From: Peribolospora baueri
Taxonomy: Eukaryota; Basidiomycota; Peribolosporomycetes; Peribolosporales; Peribolosporaceae
Length of the DNA: 64,000 nucleotides
NCBI GenBank assembly: GCA_029717555.1
Contig: JAMDHS010000046.1
Coordinates: forward strand, 62,001 to 126,000
Direction: 5' to 3'
The translations under genes and the position numbers were made by a program. This document shows positions 37,294 through 48,112 of this stretch, piece by piece; within the stretch, counting starts at the first letter, position 1, and the number at the start of each line of letters is the position of its first letter. The notes beneath the pieces were generated by a model, which searched no databases, was not told the DNA's origin, and saw nothing but the letters and a program-made list of their open reading frames with translations.

Positions 37294-40200
37294 TCAGACG
37301 ATCCGAGACGTCCTCCTCTCTCCCGTCGCACCCGCGCCAGAGGGCGAAGGAGAAGGAGAAGAGGAAGGAGAGGAAGAAAGAGTCGTCGTCGAAGAAGAAG
37401 TCGGCACCCCGCCGCCGCCGCCACCGCCGCCGCTCGCGTTCACCATCCCAGACGGAACACCTCCGCGGACGAGGGAGAAGGGCGAGCGAAGGACGCCGTT
37501 GATGGCGTTGGACGCCGCGCTGACGGCCAGCTGACCGGGCGAGTCTCTTCGGTCTTCCTCCTTGAGCAGGAAGAGCCTGATCGAGGTGCCGTTGAAGACG
37601 GCAAACGGGACCATGGCGTGGACGAAGATGCCTGGACAAAAGATTCATCTACCTCAGTCTCCGCCTCCACGGTGCTGCCAATTCTGCTACGCGCTCACCT
37701 CCCCACAAGTACGACAGCAGCCAGATATGGGCTTGTTCCGTCCATCGGAACTTGCGCGGATCTATACGAGCGAACAAGCATGTTTGTCATCAGCCGGAAA
37801 CGAGAACCAGCGGTCCAGCGAATCGCACACGCACGTATGGGCTGCGCAGGCGGCAAGATGCCCACGAGAGTGGCCGACTTGAGAAAGTCCAACACAGCCG
37901 CGTCCACGTTGGCCCCAGAGGAGGCCTGGTGGGACTGAGCGAGCGAAGAGACTTTGGGAACCAGCTCGCTGAGCATGAGCTGGATCGAGTCGAGAGGGAG
38001 GCCCTTTTGCCACGACGTCACCTGGTCGTCCGTCCACGGACGGGCGGTCGGAAATCGACACAAATCGGAGAGCACATGCGTGTACGATCAGAACAAAGCA
38101 CCGGTAGAAATCACACTGCGAGGAGAACACGACTTACCCATTCCTGACTCGGAACGAACCCGTTCTTGCCCACCGCAGCGGCCGCCGCTGGCACGTCCTC
38201 CGGATCGATCAACTGCGCGTCCTCGGCCTGGGCCGAGCCGACAGAGCCAAGGGCGACGGACGAGACCGACAGCTGGCGCATCTTGCCTCGCGCTTTTTCC
38301 GATGGCGGCGTCGCCGACGCATCCGACGTCGCACCCTCATTCGTCTCTTGCGTCGCACCCGTCGGCGAAGCCGCACCCGACCGCTTTCCACCCGCCTCTT
38401 CTCCGACGACGGCCTCGTCGGCTGCATCCGCAGCCGAAGTCGAAGCGGCCGATCCGCCAGCCCCATCCTGGCCCGTCATCCCTTTCTGCATCGCCGCAAC
38501 CTCGGCGGCTTCCTTCTCCGCGAGCGCCGCCTTCTCGTCCTTTGCCGGCGACGCTATGCCTTCCAATGACGTCGGAACGTCAGGCAGGGCCGTCTTGCCT
38601 GACCGGGGGCTCGACGGAGCTGTGCCGGTACCGGTGAGCGTGCCCGGAGCTTTGTTCTTCGCACTCTCCTTAACGCGCTTCACCTCGCTCAGTCCCTTTC
38701 GGAGCGTAAAGGTTGCGAGCTTGTCGAAGGACTGGTGGCTTCGGATCACGGCGTAGATGAGGTTTGGGTTGTCGGAGTACCTACACGGTGATGGGCGAGT
38801 CAACGAGCACGGATCAGCGTTTCGGCCTTCGGTTCATTCCGTCGTCAAAGAGGTCGACCGATGGTGATACCGTATTCGACTTACTGATAGTGAATCACGT
38901 TAGTGAACGCCTCGAGCAGGTAAAATACGAGTCGCGGGTTGCCCTCCTCGCAGAGGACGAAGCCAGGGGACGACATGCTCTTGAAGAGTTGCAACAACCT
39001 CGTGGCGCTGACGACACTGAGATGCTTGAAGTAAGGGCTCGCGTTGGTGAGCGTGATGATGAGGGGAAGGTAGAGGTTTGAAAGCGTTCCACGGGTGGAG
39101 GCAATAAGGGTATAGATGGACTGGACGAGCGTGTCGGCCGCCGTGCCTCTCGAGGTGGCGTAGCGAGAAGGTAGACGGACTTTCGCAGGGAGCGGTTTGT
39201 TGAGGTGCACGCCGAAGGAACGGTCGGCGGAGAGGTCCTGAAGAAGGAAGATACAGGTGCGGACGAGACCTTGCTGGGCTGTGAACCGGTCATGAGGGAA
39301 AATAATCAGATGACGATTCACGTTCACGGACGAGACAGCCTATCCTCTCTCACCGGGATCGTCCTTGAAGAAGAGACTGTAGTATAGAAGGAACGCCAGT
39401 ATCTCCGGCGATCGCCCGTTGTCGAGGAGGAAGGATCGATATTTCTGACCAAGGCAGCCGCCCACGACAAAACGATCAGCCGCACCGAGCTGCAAGGTAA
39501 AACGAGACTTTCGCCTGCGTGCTAAAACGCCTCACCTTGTTGCAGTCTACGAGCCTCCAGAACAGAATAAGCGCCTCGGGAACATACTTGACCGGCTTCT
39601 GGCTTCCAGGCAAGAGCTGTGCGTTGGCGCTCATCGGCTGAGCGAAGACGCCGAAGATGCCGTTAGTGACAAACTCAAAGTCGGCCCGGCGATGGAGTTT
39701 GGAAAGGTAGAAGCGGAAGCCGTTGGAGGACGGGGTGGAGGAAGAGAAAAAGTCAGGAGACTCGACCGCGGCGGGGTCGAGGGAGAGCGAGGTAGGCGCG
39801 GATTTAGGGGGGTGATAGGCGAGAAGGACGTTGAGGACTTGCAACGAGAGGGTCACGAGCGGGTCTCGCACGTCCTCGCCTACGACGCGCTCGTAGACGA
39901 GGTGGTTATAAGGCAAGGTGAAGAGGCCGGAGGAGGTATGGCGGACAGAAATGTTGAGGAGGCTGCAGAGGAGGCACAGGACGACCGCCCGGGGCATGGA
40001 CTGGACGACGAAGCGGACGTATGGGTTGTCGGTGGAAGTGGAAAGTGGCGCGGCGACGTACATCGTCTTGGAGAAGAGGGCGAGGAGGAGACGGAGAAGC
40101 TCGACCTTCACGGCGTCCAGCTCGCGATTGGAGCCAATGTCCGTAGAAGAGCCGACGCCAGCCTCCCAGATCTGGTGATTGATCCGAGGTGCGTCAGGCT

Positions 40201-41342
40201 CGGTGACGGGGATGGCAAAGTTTCCGTAGAAGAGAAGGTCTACGACGGCGGTGAGAAGGCGCTCCGCGAGCGTCGGCAGCGCTTCTTCCATCGTCCCGTC
40301 TTCGCTGTCGCCGTCGTCCTTCTTGCCCTCTTTGTCGTTCTTCCCTCCCTCCTCCGCGCCTTCCACCTTTTCTTCATCAGCGCCACCACTACCGCCGCCG
40401 ACGATGCCCTCCTCTTCCTCCTCATCATCGATCACAAACTGCGACTCTTCCGGCTCACCGGACTCGATGCCCTCAGCCTCCGCGACCGGCTTCCTGACTC
40501 TCCTCGTCTCGCGCTTCCAGAAGAGCTCCCTCTCAAATTCGCTCATCGACCGGTCCGCTCCCGACGCCGCTCCGTCCGTCTGCTCTCCCTCGAGGATGCA
40601 TGGGACGACGCGCGCCAGGACGCGCACGCAGTTCAGCGCTTCCTTCGTCCTGTCCCTGCCATTCTTGCCCGCTCCTCCCGCTCCGGCGCCTCCGAAGCCG
40701 ATCCCGAGCGCCAGGCCGCCGAGAGCAGAGGAAGCGGACTGAGCGGCGAACTCGGGGTCAAGGATGAGGGAGAAGAGGTGGGCAGAGAGAAGGAGGACAA
40801 GAGTGCGAATGTTCTCGGGTGCCTGCTGAAGCGCCCTGCGCACGTCGGAGATGGAGAGGAGACTGAAGACATCGGAGGGTGTGTCGAAGATGCGCGTGTA
40901 CTGGGTCGGAGCAGGTGCCAAAGGGGACCGCCGCCGGTGCGATGCGGAGCCACGGTCAGAAAGGAAGCGAGGCGACAAGCTCAATTCTGTAAAACTGTTC
41001 GTCTACTCACCTGTGACCAGTACCGGTCGTCAGTGGGAGGGATGTTCTGTGTCAAGTTGGAGTGGGATAGAAGGAGCAAGGGGGCCATCGTCGGCGTCCA
41101 TCCACGCACAGACATTCATTCGCATGATGAGGCCCACGTCTTCGTTCACTCATCCATCAAACTCAAGCAACACCCTTTCCTTCTCCCTCTAGCCTCTCCT
41201 TCACCTTCCTGTATCCCCGGCCCACCTCCGCTCGTCATCCACTCACCCTCTCCTCGAACAACCTGGGAATGCCATTGGGAGCCCTCTTGAACTCGAGCTT
41301 GGCGTCGTCTCCAAAGATGAGTTTCTTGGGGAGGGAAAACAT
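37294..41342 (-). CDS. HID1: HID1-domain protein (Hid-1 / Ecm30-like)
   Basis: Large Golgi-associated protein of the HID1/dymeclin group, needed for secretory-granule and trans-Golgi sorting in animals. Family blocks appear in order. The start is MFSLPKKLIFGDDAKLEFKR (start 41342). Then come DVFSLLSISDVRRALQQAPE, LNCVRVLARVVPCILEGE, IWEAGVGSS, LLRLLLALFSKTMYV, LPYNHLVYERV, FRFYLSKLHRRADFEFV and ALILFWRLVDCNK. Later blocks are FGVHLNKPLPAKVRLPSRY, LTNASPYFKHLSVVSA, NPRLVFYLLEAFTNVIHYQ and NPNLIYAVIRSHQSFDKL. A Ser/Ala/Glu-rich insert follows. The C-terminal part joins EWVTSWQKGLPLDSIQLML, ILPPAQPIHPRKFRW, AHIWLLSYLWG and VPFAVFNGTSIRLFLLKEED. A Gly/Ser/acidic tail ends the protein. About 1000 residues over eight or more exons. 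The residue blocks track human HID1 closely. Confidence 0.93.
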
Positions 41343-41910
41343 CTTCCCTTCCTCCTGGAACCCGGTCTGCCGGCGAGCTCTGGGCGGTCTGTGAGGTGCG
41401 AATCAAACGTGTCGGCACGTCGATCGCAGCTCGACCCAACGATCCCCATCATGGGCGGCCTGTGATGCCACGTGACTGGTCTGCTGCGCGACGGCTAACT
41501 GCGGAGGCAACCTTGAAGGAGACAGACATGGCACGCTACAACAAATGGGGATTTATTACAAGATGAGGAGGAAAGGCGACAGCAGACGAATGGCGACAGA
41601 GGACGAATGGCGACAGAGGACGAATGGCGACAGAGGACGAATGGCGACAGAGGACGAATGGCGACAGAGGGAGAATGGCCGCGAGACTAGGGAGAGAGAG
41701 GGTGCGCACAAATTCGAGAGGAGAGACGCGAACGAGAGCGAATGTGGACGACGGCGGTGGACGATGTGGAAGCGAGTCTTCGGTCGGCAAGTCAGCTCAT
41801 GGCGCCGGCCGGTTCGAGGAAGAGGGCCGCCCCTAGGAAGGGGCACGACCAGGTATTGCCATCGACCATGCGACCTGGTGCACCTGAACGAGCATGTTAC
41901 GCGGACTCGA
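41343..41910. other. Intergenic region with 17-bp minisatellite
   Basis: 568 bp between the HID1 start and the 3' end of the BI-1-like gene, both on the minus strand. It carries the GAATGGCGACAGAGGAC minisatellite listed separately. No gene was recognised. Confidence 0.45.
41578..41677. repeat. 17-bp minisatellite, about five to six copies
   Basis: Tandem copies of GAATGGCGACAGAGGAC, nearly perfect in the middle and degenerating at both ends. It sits in the 3' flank or UTR of the BI-1-like gene and the upstream region of HID1. Confidence 0.9.
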
Positions 41911-43673
41911 TCAGTCACTGTCGACAGCCTGCAAGATGCGCAGGATAGAGAGGAACAGGTTGATGAAGCTACGGGACCGATAAAGGAGGAATAAGCGAGG
42001 CCATTCTCGATAAATGTCACACCGCAGGATCGAACGCAAAGAGAGCCGGAGCTCGGACTCACTCAAGGTACAACGACACGCAGGCGAGGATCCACTCGTC
42101 GGGCGAGAGACGACGAGCGATGAGCTGCGTGTCGAAGAGCTGCCGACGCATTCAATCCCACATCAGAAACATGTGTGGAAGGAGGTAAAATCAGCGGACT
42201 TGCACAGGGGCCGATAGCACCGAACAAACGAAGAAGGACCAACTCACGATATACCCAGAAAAGACGACACAGCCGAGCGCGCCGAACACGATCTCGGTAA
42301 TGCGGCCCCAGGGGAAGAAGAGTCCCACGAGGCCCATGCCGATGAGCGCCCAGAGGCCGGCAAAGAGCCAGGTGCCCCAGGACATAAAGTCGTACCTGCG
42401 CCGCCGGGAGACGAGAGCAGCGGAAAAGTCCAGGTTAATTTCGACGAAATGGAGGATAGAAGCAGTTGGCAATGGAAGGAAAGACGGGTGACTCACCTAG
42501 TCTGAAGCGAGAACAACGTCAGACCGAGGAAGACAAAGGTGGTGATGAGCAAGGCGGTGAGGACGATGGCGGTCTTGATCTGTCGTTCAAAAAGAAACAC
42601 AGATGCGGATCAGCGAGCCTATCCATTCGTCTCGTTCGACGTTGCCTAGCTCAACTCGCTGAGGCAGAAGGAGGCAAAAACGAACTCACATAGCCGACGA
42701 CGACGCCCAACGTCAAGGCCTCGAGCGCAGTAAAGAGGCCGAGAAGGATGAGATTGGTGGCTGGGCGACGGAAGTGCCGTGCGAGAGAGCGATCCCACCG
42801 CCGATTCAGCACATCCAGTCTTCCCTTTCAATACCTCTTACCGATCTCCTTCGCCGCCGCCGTTCCGATCAGCGCACTTACGATGCGAATGCCTCTTGAA
42901 GTAAAGGGCAAAGATGGTGGCCAAGCTGCCTAACATGCCGAGCGGAATAACCCAAAAGTTGCGAACGACCCACAGCTGAACAGGCTCAATACGCATCACA
43001 AAGCCGATGACGGTGGTAAAGAGGATCTGGAGGAAGAGAATGGAGTAGACTGAGGGGCGTGGAAGGGACGGGTCGTGAGCCGGCGCAGAGAAGAGATCGA
43101 TGGGCAAGGGGAGAGACGAGCGAGCGAGAGCGTCGTGGACCCACCCTTGCGAACAAAAGCATTGCGGACTTCGAGAGCGCTTTTTCAGTCGATCGAAACA
43201 TGGCGAGGAGGAGGAAAGGGGGGGTGTGAGCCGGGAGTGAACGGACGTCACGAACGCACGCGCGGTACACGCATTCGAGTCTATGCAACGCTGTGTGCCT
43301 CAGCGGCGGCCTTCCTTATCCGCAACACCGTCCTCCACCCGCTCGCCTCCATCCATCCTTCGTCCAGGCAACCCAAACATCCGACTCACCTCTGCGAAAC
43401 GGTGGGGCCGAACTTCCAATCGTCCGGGTCCACGTCTCCCTCCGCCCTAGGCACGCCTCCTTCTCCAGGCACGGCGTAGAACATGCCCGCCGCGGCAGCG
43501 GCAGCAGGGGTGGAGCCGGCAGGGCCGGCCGCGGCTGCTGGAAAGGTTTCTTCTGGGTCTACGGGAGGAATGGACTGGTAGCCGCCAGGCTTGGGGGCCC
43601 CGGCTCCGGCTCCGGCCTGGTAGGAGGGGGGCTGGTAGCCGTACGGTGACGGCGACGGGGGTTGGCCTGCCAT
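41911..43673 (-). CDS. Lifeguard/BAX-inhibitor-1 family membrane protein
   Basis: Seven-helix TMBIM/BI-1 family protein (yeast Bxi1/Ybh3, animal Lifeguard-4) of Golgi, ER or vacuolar membranes, linked to Ca2+ leak and stress survival. The N-terminus is Pro/Gly/Tyr/Ala-rich and cytosolic (MAGQPPSPSPYGYQPPSYQ). The membrane core follows: YSILFLQILFTTVIGFVM, FWVIPLGMLGSLATIFALYF, NLILLGLFTALEALTLGVVV, TAIVLTALLITTFVFLGLTL, FMSWGTWLFAGLWALIGMGL and IVFGALGCVVFSGYI. LFDTQLIARRLSPDEWI comes next, and the last helix FINLFLSILRILQAVDSD ends the protein at 41911. The family Asp in the pore region is likely that of LFDTQ. About eight exons, roughly 320 residues. The promoter carries an E-box palindrome. 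Confidence 0.92.
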
Positions 43674-44043
43674 GTTCACAGCGGCTGTCTCTGTGGTAAT
43701 ACCACTATCTGGGACGGCTCTCAAAAAGAGAAGAAGGAGGAGCAAGCGGTCGGGACACGATGATGGAGGAAACCGCCACTTGCGCGAGTCGTCGTGTCTG
43801 GCGATAGTGATCGCCGACCGCCCCGTCGCTGACAATGATCGAGAGCGGGGACGCGCCACGTGGTCGTGAGCACGTGTTCACGACCACGTGGCGAGGAGTT
43901 ATCCCTATATACTGTGTACCTGAGCGCAGCGTATTTGCTCGAGAAAGGAGGGTAATGGAAGACGACTCGCATCTTAGATATGCATTCACAAACACCCAGC
44001 TCCAAGACGATACGCATCAGAACAAGTCCTATGAAGAACCACG
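43674..44043 (-). promoter_or_regulatory. Promoter of the BI-1-like gene
   Basis: 370 bp between the Nas6-like stop and the BI-1-like start (same strand). It contains the perfect-arm E-box palindrome at 43854-43893, about 180 bp upstream of the start codon. Confidence 0.5.
43854..43893. promoter_or_regulatory. 40-bp palindrome with three CACGTG E-boxes
   Basis: The left arm CGCCACGTGGTCGTGA and right arm TCACGACCACGTGGCG are exact reverse complements (16 bp each). They flank an 8-bp centre GCACGTGT that holds a third CACGTG. CACGTG is the core site of fungal bHLH factors of the Cbf1/Pho4/SREBP type. Spacing between successive E-box centres is about 14 bp. Confidence 0.85.
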
Positions 44044-45605
44044 TCAGCCATCCAGAGGCCCGACCCTCGAGACGACGTAGTCCCTCGCCCTCCTCTGCTC
44101 CTGTCCCCGCAACCCCTCCACCTCCTCCGGCCTCTGTCCGTCCGCGTTGGTCCGGTCTCGATCTGCGCCACCTTCTTCGATCAGCACAACGGCAGTGGAG
44201 GCGTTTCTGTGGCCGTCACAGTGGACAACAAAAGGAGAGTTTTCCGCGGCCGAAAAATCAGGTCAGATTGAAAGACAGAGCATGGTCCAACTTTGATCCT
44301 TCCACGGCCCCACCCACCCAGACTCCATGGCAAGGTGCAACGGCGTATTTCCCAATCGATCCTGTGGGCTGCCGGAACCGGAACAAGGGGAGGGGCATGA
44401 GTATAAAGCCCTAGGTGTCGACGCGAGCGAGACAAAACGAAAAGAGGGAAGAAAAACAAAGAAACGCCCTGTAACACCCACTTGACCCGCGTCTTAGCCC
44501 TCGGCTTATGCTCTCCCTCCCCTTCTCCCGCAGGAGGCAGAGGCGGCGGATTAAGGAGCAATCGGACAAAAGCATCGTGTCCCGCCGAGGCGGCGCGGTG
44601 TCTGTACACGAACAAAAAGTCGAAAGAAATCAGGATGATAGGCAATGAGAGGAGAACAATGGTGAGTGGACAGAAAAGCTTTTGCGCGCTTCACACGAGC
44701 TTGTCAAAGCGTTCTTCGTCATCTTCTTTCCCCATGTGCAGTGGAAAACTCACAACGGCACCTGATTCGCCCCGTCCCTGGCATTCACGTCTGCCCCCTT
44801 GGACAGCAACGCTCTCCCCACGTCCGTCTTTCCTTTCGATGCCGCGTAGTGTAGCGACGTCTGGCCCCGGAGGTTCGTCGCTTGGGGGTTGGCGCCTCTG
44901 CGGTTGGAGAAAAGAAACATGAGTTGGGATGCGCTGTTTCCCTAGATCATTATCATAGACAGTCCATCTATACGATGGCTGCTTGAAACTCACCGATGGA
45001 GGAGCTCCTCAACCACATCCACGTTTCCGGCCGAGGAGGCGATCATGAGCGGTGTCCACCTAGGACGTGGACAAATGAAGGAGAAAGTAGAAACGCAGAC
45101 ATCAGGTTTGCGTCAAACCGTGCACATGGGCGCATGTGCTTGAATCGACTTTGGTCTGAGCAGTCCAGCAACGCGATAAAGGAAACGACTTTGAATTCTC
45201 GGACGACCCACCCGCTCTCGTCCTTGATCTCCAGCTCTGCCCCATGTCCGACGAGGAGCTTGACGATTTCCAAGCTCCCACTGCTGGCAGCCCAGTGCAG
45301 AGGAGTGCGCTTGTCGGCGTCCACCGCGTTGACGCGCTTCTGAGCCAATCCAGGGGTATCGGAGAAGGTCTCAAGATTGGCACGGATGAGATGGAGTTGG
45401 CCTGCGGTTTGTGTTGAAGCAACGGAGGAGGGTTAGTCGTCGAACGGTTCAGACGGGCTGACGACACGACACTCCATCGCGCCAGCTGGATCCAAGCGGC
45501 TTTCGCTCGCAAACGGTAGAGATGCCGGCCCATCCCATCCATCCCAGCCCCTTACGCACCCTCGAGCGCCGCCCTGTGCAGATCGAAACTTTGAGCAGTC
45601 GCCAT
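44044..45605 (-). CDS. NAS6: Ankyrin-repeat protein, gankyrin/PSMD10/Nas6-like
   Basis: Probable proteasome regulatory-particle assembly chaperone that binds the Rpt3 C-domain. Six or seven ankyrin repeats are joined from short exons. The protein starts with MATAQSFDLHRAALEGA. The repeats include RTPLHWAASSGSLEIVKLLV, then (after ESGW) a middle repeat spanning the exon near 45000-45060, GQTSLHYAASKGKTDVGRAL and LHRAASAGHDAFVRLLLN. One repeat carries a Pro/Glu insertion (PPPLPPAGEGEGEHKP), and GNTPLHLAMESG follows. The final cap has IEEGGADRDRTNADGQRPEE and ends SRVGPLDG at 44044. The RTPLHWA and TSLHYAASKG repeats match gankyrin/Nas6 more than generic ankyrin proteins. Start ATG at 45605 gives the short first exon typical of this family. 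The insertion between repeats is unusual. Confidence 0.82.
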
Positions 45606-45727
45606 GTCCGTCTCCAATGTCCTTCCCGGGTCGTGGATGGTGATGGTGATACGCGCGCGTCGTTGGGCACACAGACCACCTCGAAGATCACGCTTACGTA
45701 TATCTGCCGCAGCCGATTACGCTTACG

Positions 45728-45755
45728 TATACAGTTAAACTTGTTTATAAGCATA
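45728..45755 (+). repeat. Left copy of a 28-bp inverted repeat
   Basis: Begins TATACAGTTAAACTTGT and matches the reverse complement of 46382-46409 at 24 of 28 positions. Both copies lie close to a GCCGCAGCCGAT 12-mer. Confidence 0.7.
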
Positions 45756-46381
45756 CGAGTTATATAGCCCGAGTGCTATGCAGTATGTGGGAGGGTGACT
45801 ATACAGGGCGGGGTCTATGCAAAGTTGCCGCAATCGTTGCCCACAGTCGATAGCGTCCATCAAGACATGAATTCCAGGCTTTATTATAGAGTAACCATGT
45901 TCAAGAAGAAACGTGTGCAGAAAAGAATTGTCGAAGATCGGTTTGTTTACGCTACTCGTTGACATATTCTTTGAAAGAGATGGTGAAACGCGGACGAGCA
46001 CCCACGTGCAGTAATGTTAGAACTGGCGGTGGATGGACGAAAGTGTATGTTACTGGTTCGTTGTTGTTAATGAGAGTATACAAAGAGGAAACCGCAGTAA
46101 CACACACCTACATAGTCATGTCCGCTTTCAGCCGCGTAACCACGGTGCTCGTCACCGCCAATCTCCAACACCACGAGGATGCAGTGACCCTCAACCCTAA
46201 CTATGCATGCCGAGGGCGCATAACTGGTAAGGACGGCGCCGGTGCCAGTGTATGCAATATGCGGGTATGTTTAGTATGCATATATACCAGTGTTTTGGCA
46301 GGGATTAGTCAATTCTTGGCTGGGGACAAGCGGGAAAGGGAGATCGCTATGCACTATGCGAAGACATACCTCCTGGACCCC

Positions 46382-46409
46382 TATGCTAACAGACAAGTTT
46401 GACTGTATA
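46382..46409 (-). repeat. Right copy of a 28-bp inverted repeat
   Basis: Reads TATACAGTCAAACTTGT on the minus strand. It pairs with 45728-45755 and brackets about 0.65 kb of AT-richer DNA. Confidence 0.7.
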
Positions 46410-46531
46410 TGCCGCAGCCGATCACTCGCCACGTGGAGTAGAGCGCGACAAATAAACGTTGCGGCTGAAGATGAACGACGACGGACGACGACGGTGACGG
46501 TGACGACGGACCGACGGACAGACGAACGGAC

Positions 46532-46945
46532 ATGGGCAAGGCGGCCAAGTTCTACAAGCGCAATGTGGGTAAAAGCAGCGACGAATAGAGTCCCGCTATA
46601 TGTTTGTTGTAGTGTACGCAGACCGTCGTGATAGACAGGAGTCTCGTCTCTGGGCTCATCATCTCTCGCCTTCTCTTCCCACAGACGCTGAAAGAGAAGA
46701 CGACGGCGAAAGAGCGCAAGACGACGTCCTCTCTCCACACCACTCCTAAGCCAGTCCCCCCTCCAACTGTCACAACGGAGACAGCGGCGTCTGAGGCGGG
46801 GGCGACCAAGCGAAGAAGGGGTCTCAAGGCCAAGGCCAAGGAAGCTGTCAGCGCTGACGCTGGTAGAGAGCGACGCGAGGGAGGTGTGCTGGGTGGCGAT
46901 GACTATCTGCGGTTATGGGAGAAGACGAGAAAGAAGAAGCATTAG
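46532..46945 (+). CDS. Small basic conserved-looking protein of unknown function
   Basis: Two exons, 46532-46564 and 46685-46945, separated by a 120-nt intron (donor GTGGGT, acceptor CACAG), encode 97 residues. The first exon gives MGKAAKFYKRN and the second begins TLKEKTTAKERKTTSS. A Pro/Thr/Ala linker, a basic ATKRRRGLKAKAKEAV patch and a terminal DDYLRLWEKTRKKKH follow. The Lys/Arg content and the MGK-x-KFYKR opening suggest a small nuclear or nucleolar protein, but no family is claimed. A TATA-poor promoter lies upstream. The open, short, well-spliced reading makes it a likely real gene. Confidence 0.6.
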
Positions 46946-48112
46946 TGGGATCCTAGACGTCAGTTGGACACGTAGGTCCCAGTCTTTTCGGTCCCATCTG
47001 GCTGGGCGGTGCCCTTCCCTCCCTTCGTCTTTCGACGTACGGTAATCTAGAGGAAGACGCACACATACAGCTGCGACGATGGTCACTTCCTCACACAATG
47101 CGCAGACCAGATGGCGAGGGGCTCGGAAGGAGGTCGGCAGGAATGAGGGGGCGCAGGGGCGCCGTGGACTATGACGACGAGGCATCTGTCCTTCGAGCTC
47201 TTTGCGAGCACGCCGGAACCATAAGGCAGGCGGAGGCGGAGAATTGGCGGTAGAATGTAGAGTGTATGAATGGGCAGGTGCTGAGGTCTGGCTGAGTGCG
47301 CAACGGATTGAACGAGGGTCCTTGACGACGGCGGTGACGACGACGATGACGACGACGAGCGTTGCTTCGGTCGCCATGCTGTTTCCCGGTCGTCGCCTTA
47401 TTGACCCAGCCGGGGCGGTGTCCAGCACGAGCTCGGACGAAATTACTCACTCTCGCTCCGTACAACTGGAACCCCACGAGACGTGCAAGCCTTTGCGGAC
47501 CTCGTCCATTCTCAGCCGTGATGGCCTCGTCGGCCTCGTCACCGTCCTCGCTCAGCCGGCCGGCAGCATCTCTTCAGTTGCTACGTCCTTCTACACGCTC
47601 ATATGGACGTCGTTCCTGTGGGCGTGCGACCAGAACCAGAAGCCCCGACCGTGGTCTCGAGACCTGATCTGCTATTTTGAGTGCCTGCCTCCCATTTCCC
47701 TGTGATTACCGCGTCATGACCGCCTCCCTTGCCCTCGTAGCAAAGCTGGCCCTCCGCCGACTGGCTCCAGCTTTGGTATAAAGGACGGGCGCAGCGCATC
47801 TGCGTTCATCTTCTTTCTCTCTCTCTCTCCAGCGAGCCTCACCTTCCTCTCCTCCCAGTCCACCGTTTCTTCGCACGGCAGGTCCGTCCTTCTTGCTTGC
47901 GCTTCGACACCTTCCAACTTGTCAACTGTCTTCCCTCCATCCGTACGCTCCCTCTCTCCGGCCTCGATCGCCCAACGTATTTGTGAGTCCGTGGCCGGGT
48001 CTACTCATGGTCGTCTTAGGACGATAGACGCATACGAGCCGCCGCTGAACACGCATGCATCCTTCGACGTCCCTCCGCGTCACCCCTTCCACAGAACAAC
48101 TTCCCACCCGAG
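46946..48112. other. Intergenic region and long leader of the Lys/Ala-rich secreted protein
   Basis: 1.17 kb. Nothing on either strand at 46946-47770 is recognisable: a short minus-strand Met exon near 47519 and a plus-strand frame at 47202-47705 are composition-like. A TATAAA lies at 47777-47782. From there to the ATG at 48113 is a CT-rich leader of about 300 nt. Confidence 0.4.
47777..47782 (+). promoter_or_regulatory. TATA box of the Lys/Ala-rich secreted protein gene
   Basis: TATAAA in GGTATAAAGGACGG, followed about 40 bp later by a pyrimidine-rich initiator-like region (TCTTTCTCTCTC). It is the only canonical TATA noted just upstream of a gene in the window, and it suggests a strongly or conditionally expressed gene with a leader of roughly 300 nt. 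Confidence 0.5.

Larger units (their letters stand above)
45606..46531. other. AT-richer intergenic region with inverted repeats
   Basis: 926 bp between divergent genes, with lower GC than average. It has a doubled ACGCTTACGTATA motif near 45690 and 45720 and a pair of 28-bp inverted repeats (45728-45755 and 46382-46409, 24 of 28 matching). A shared GCCGCAGCCGAT 12-mer lies beside each. No gene was recognised. Confidence 0.5.

Noticed and set aside
47202-47705. Plus-strand 167-codon frame, with antisense frames at 46913-47519
   Set aside because: No motif on either strand; Thr/Val and Arg/His repeats come from a CGT/ACG-rich tract. A very short Met exon near 47519 is too weak to call.
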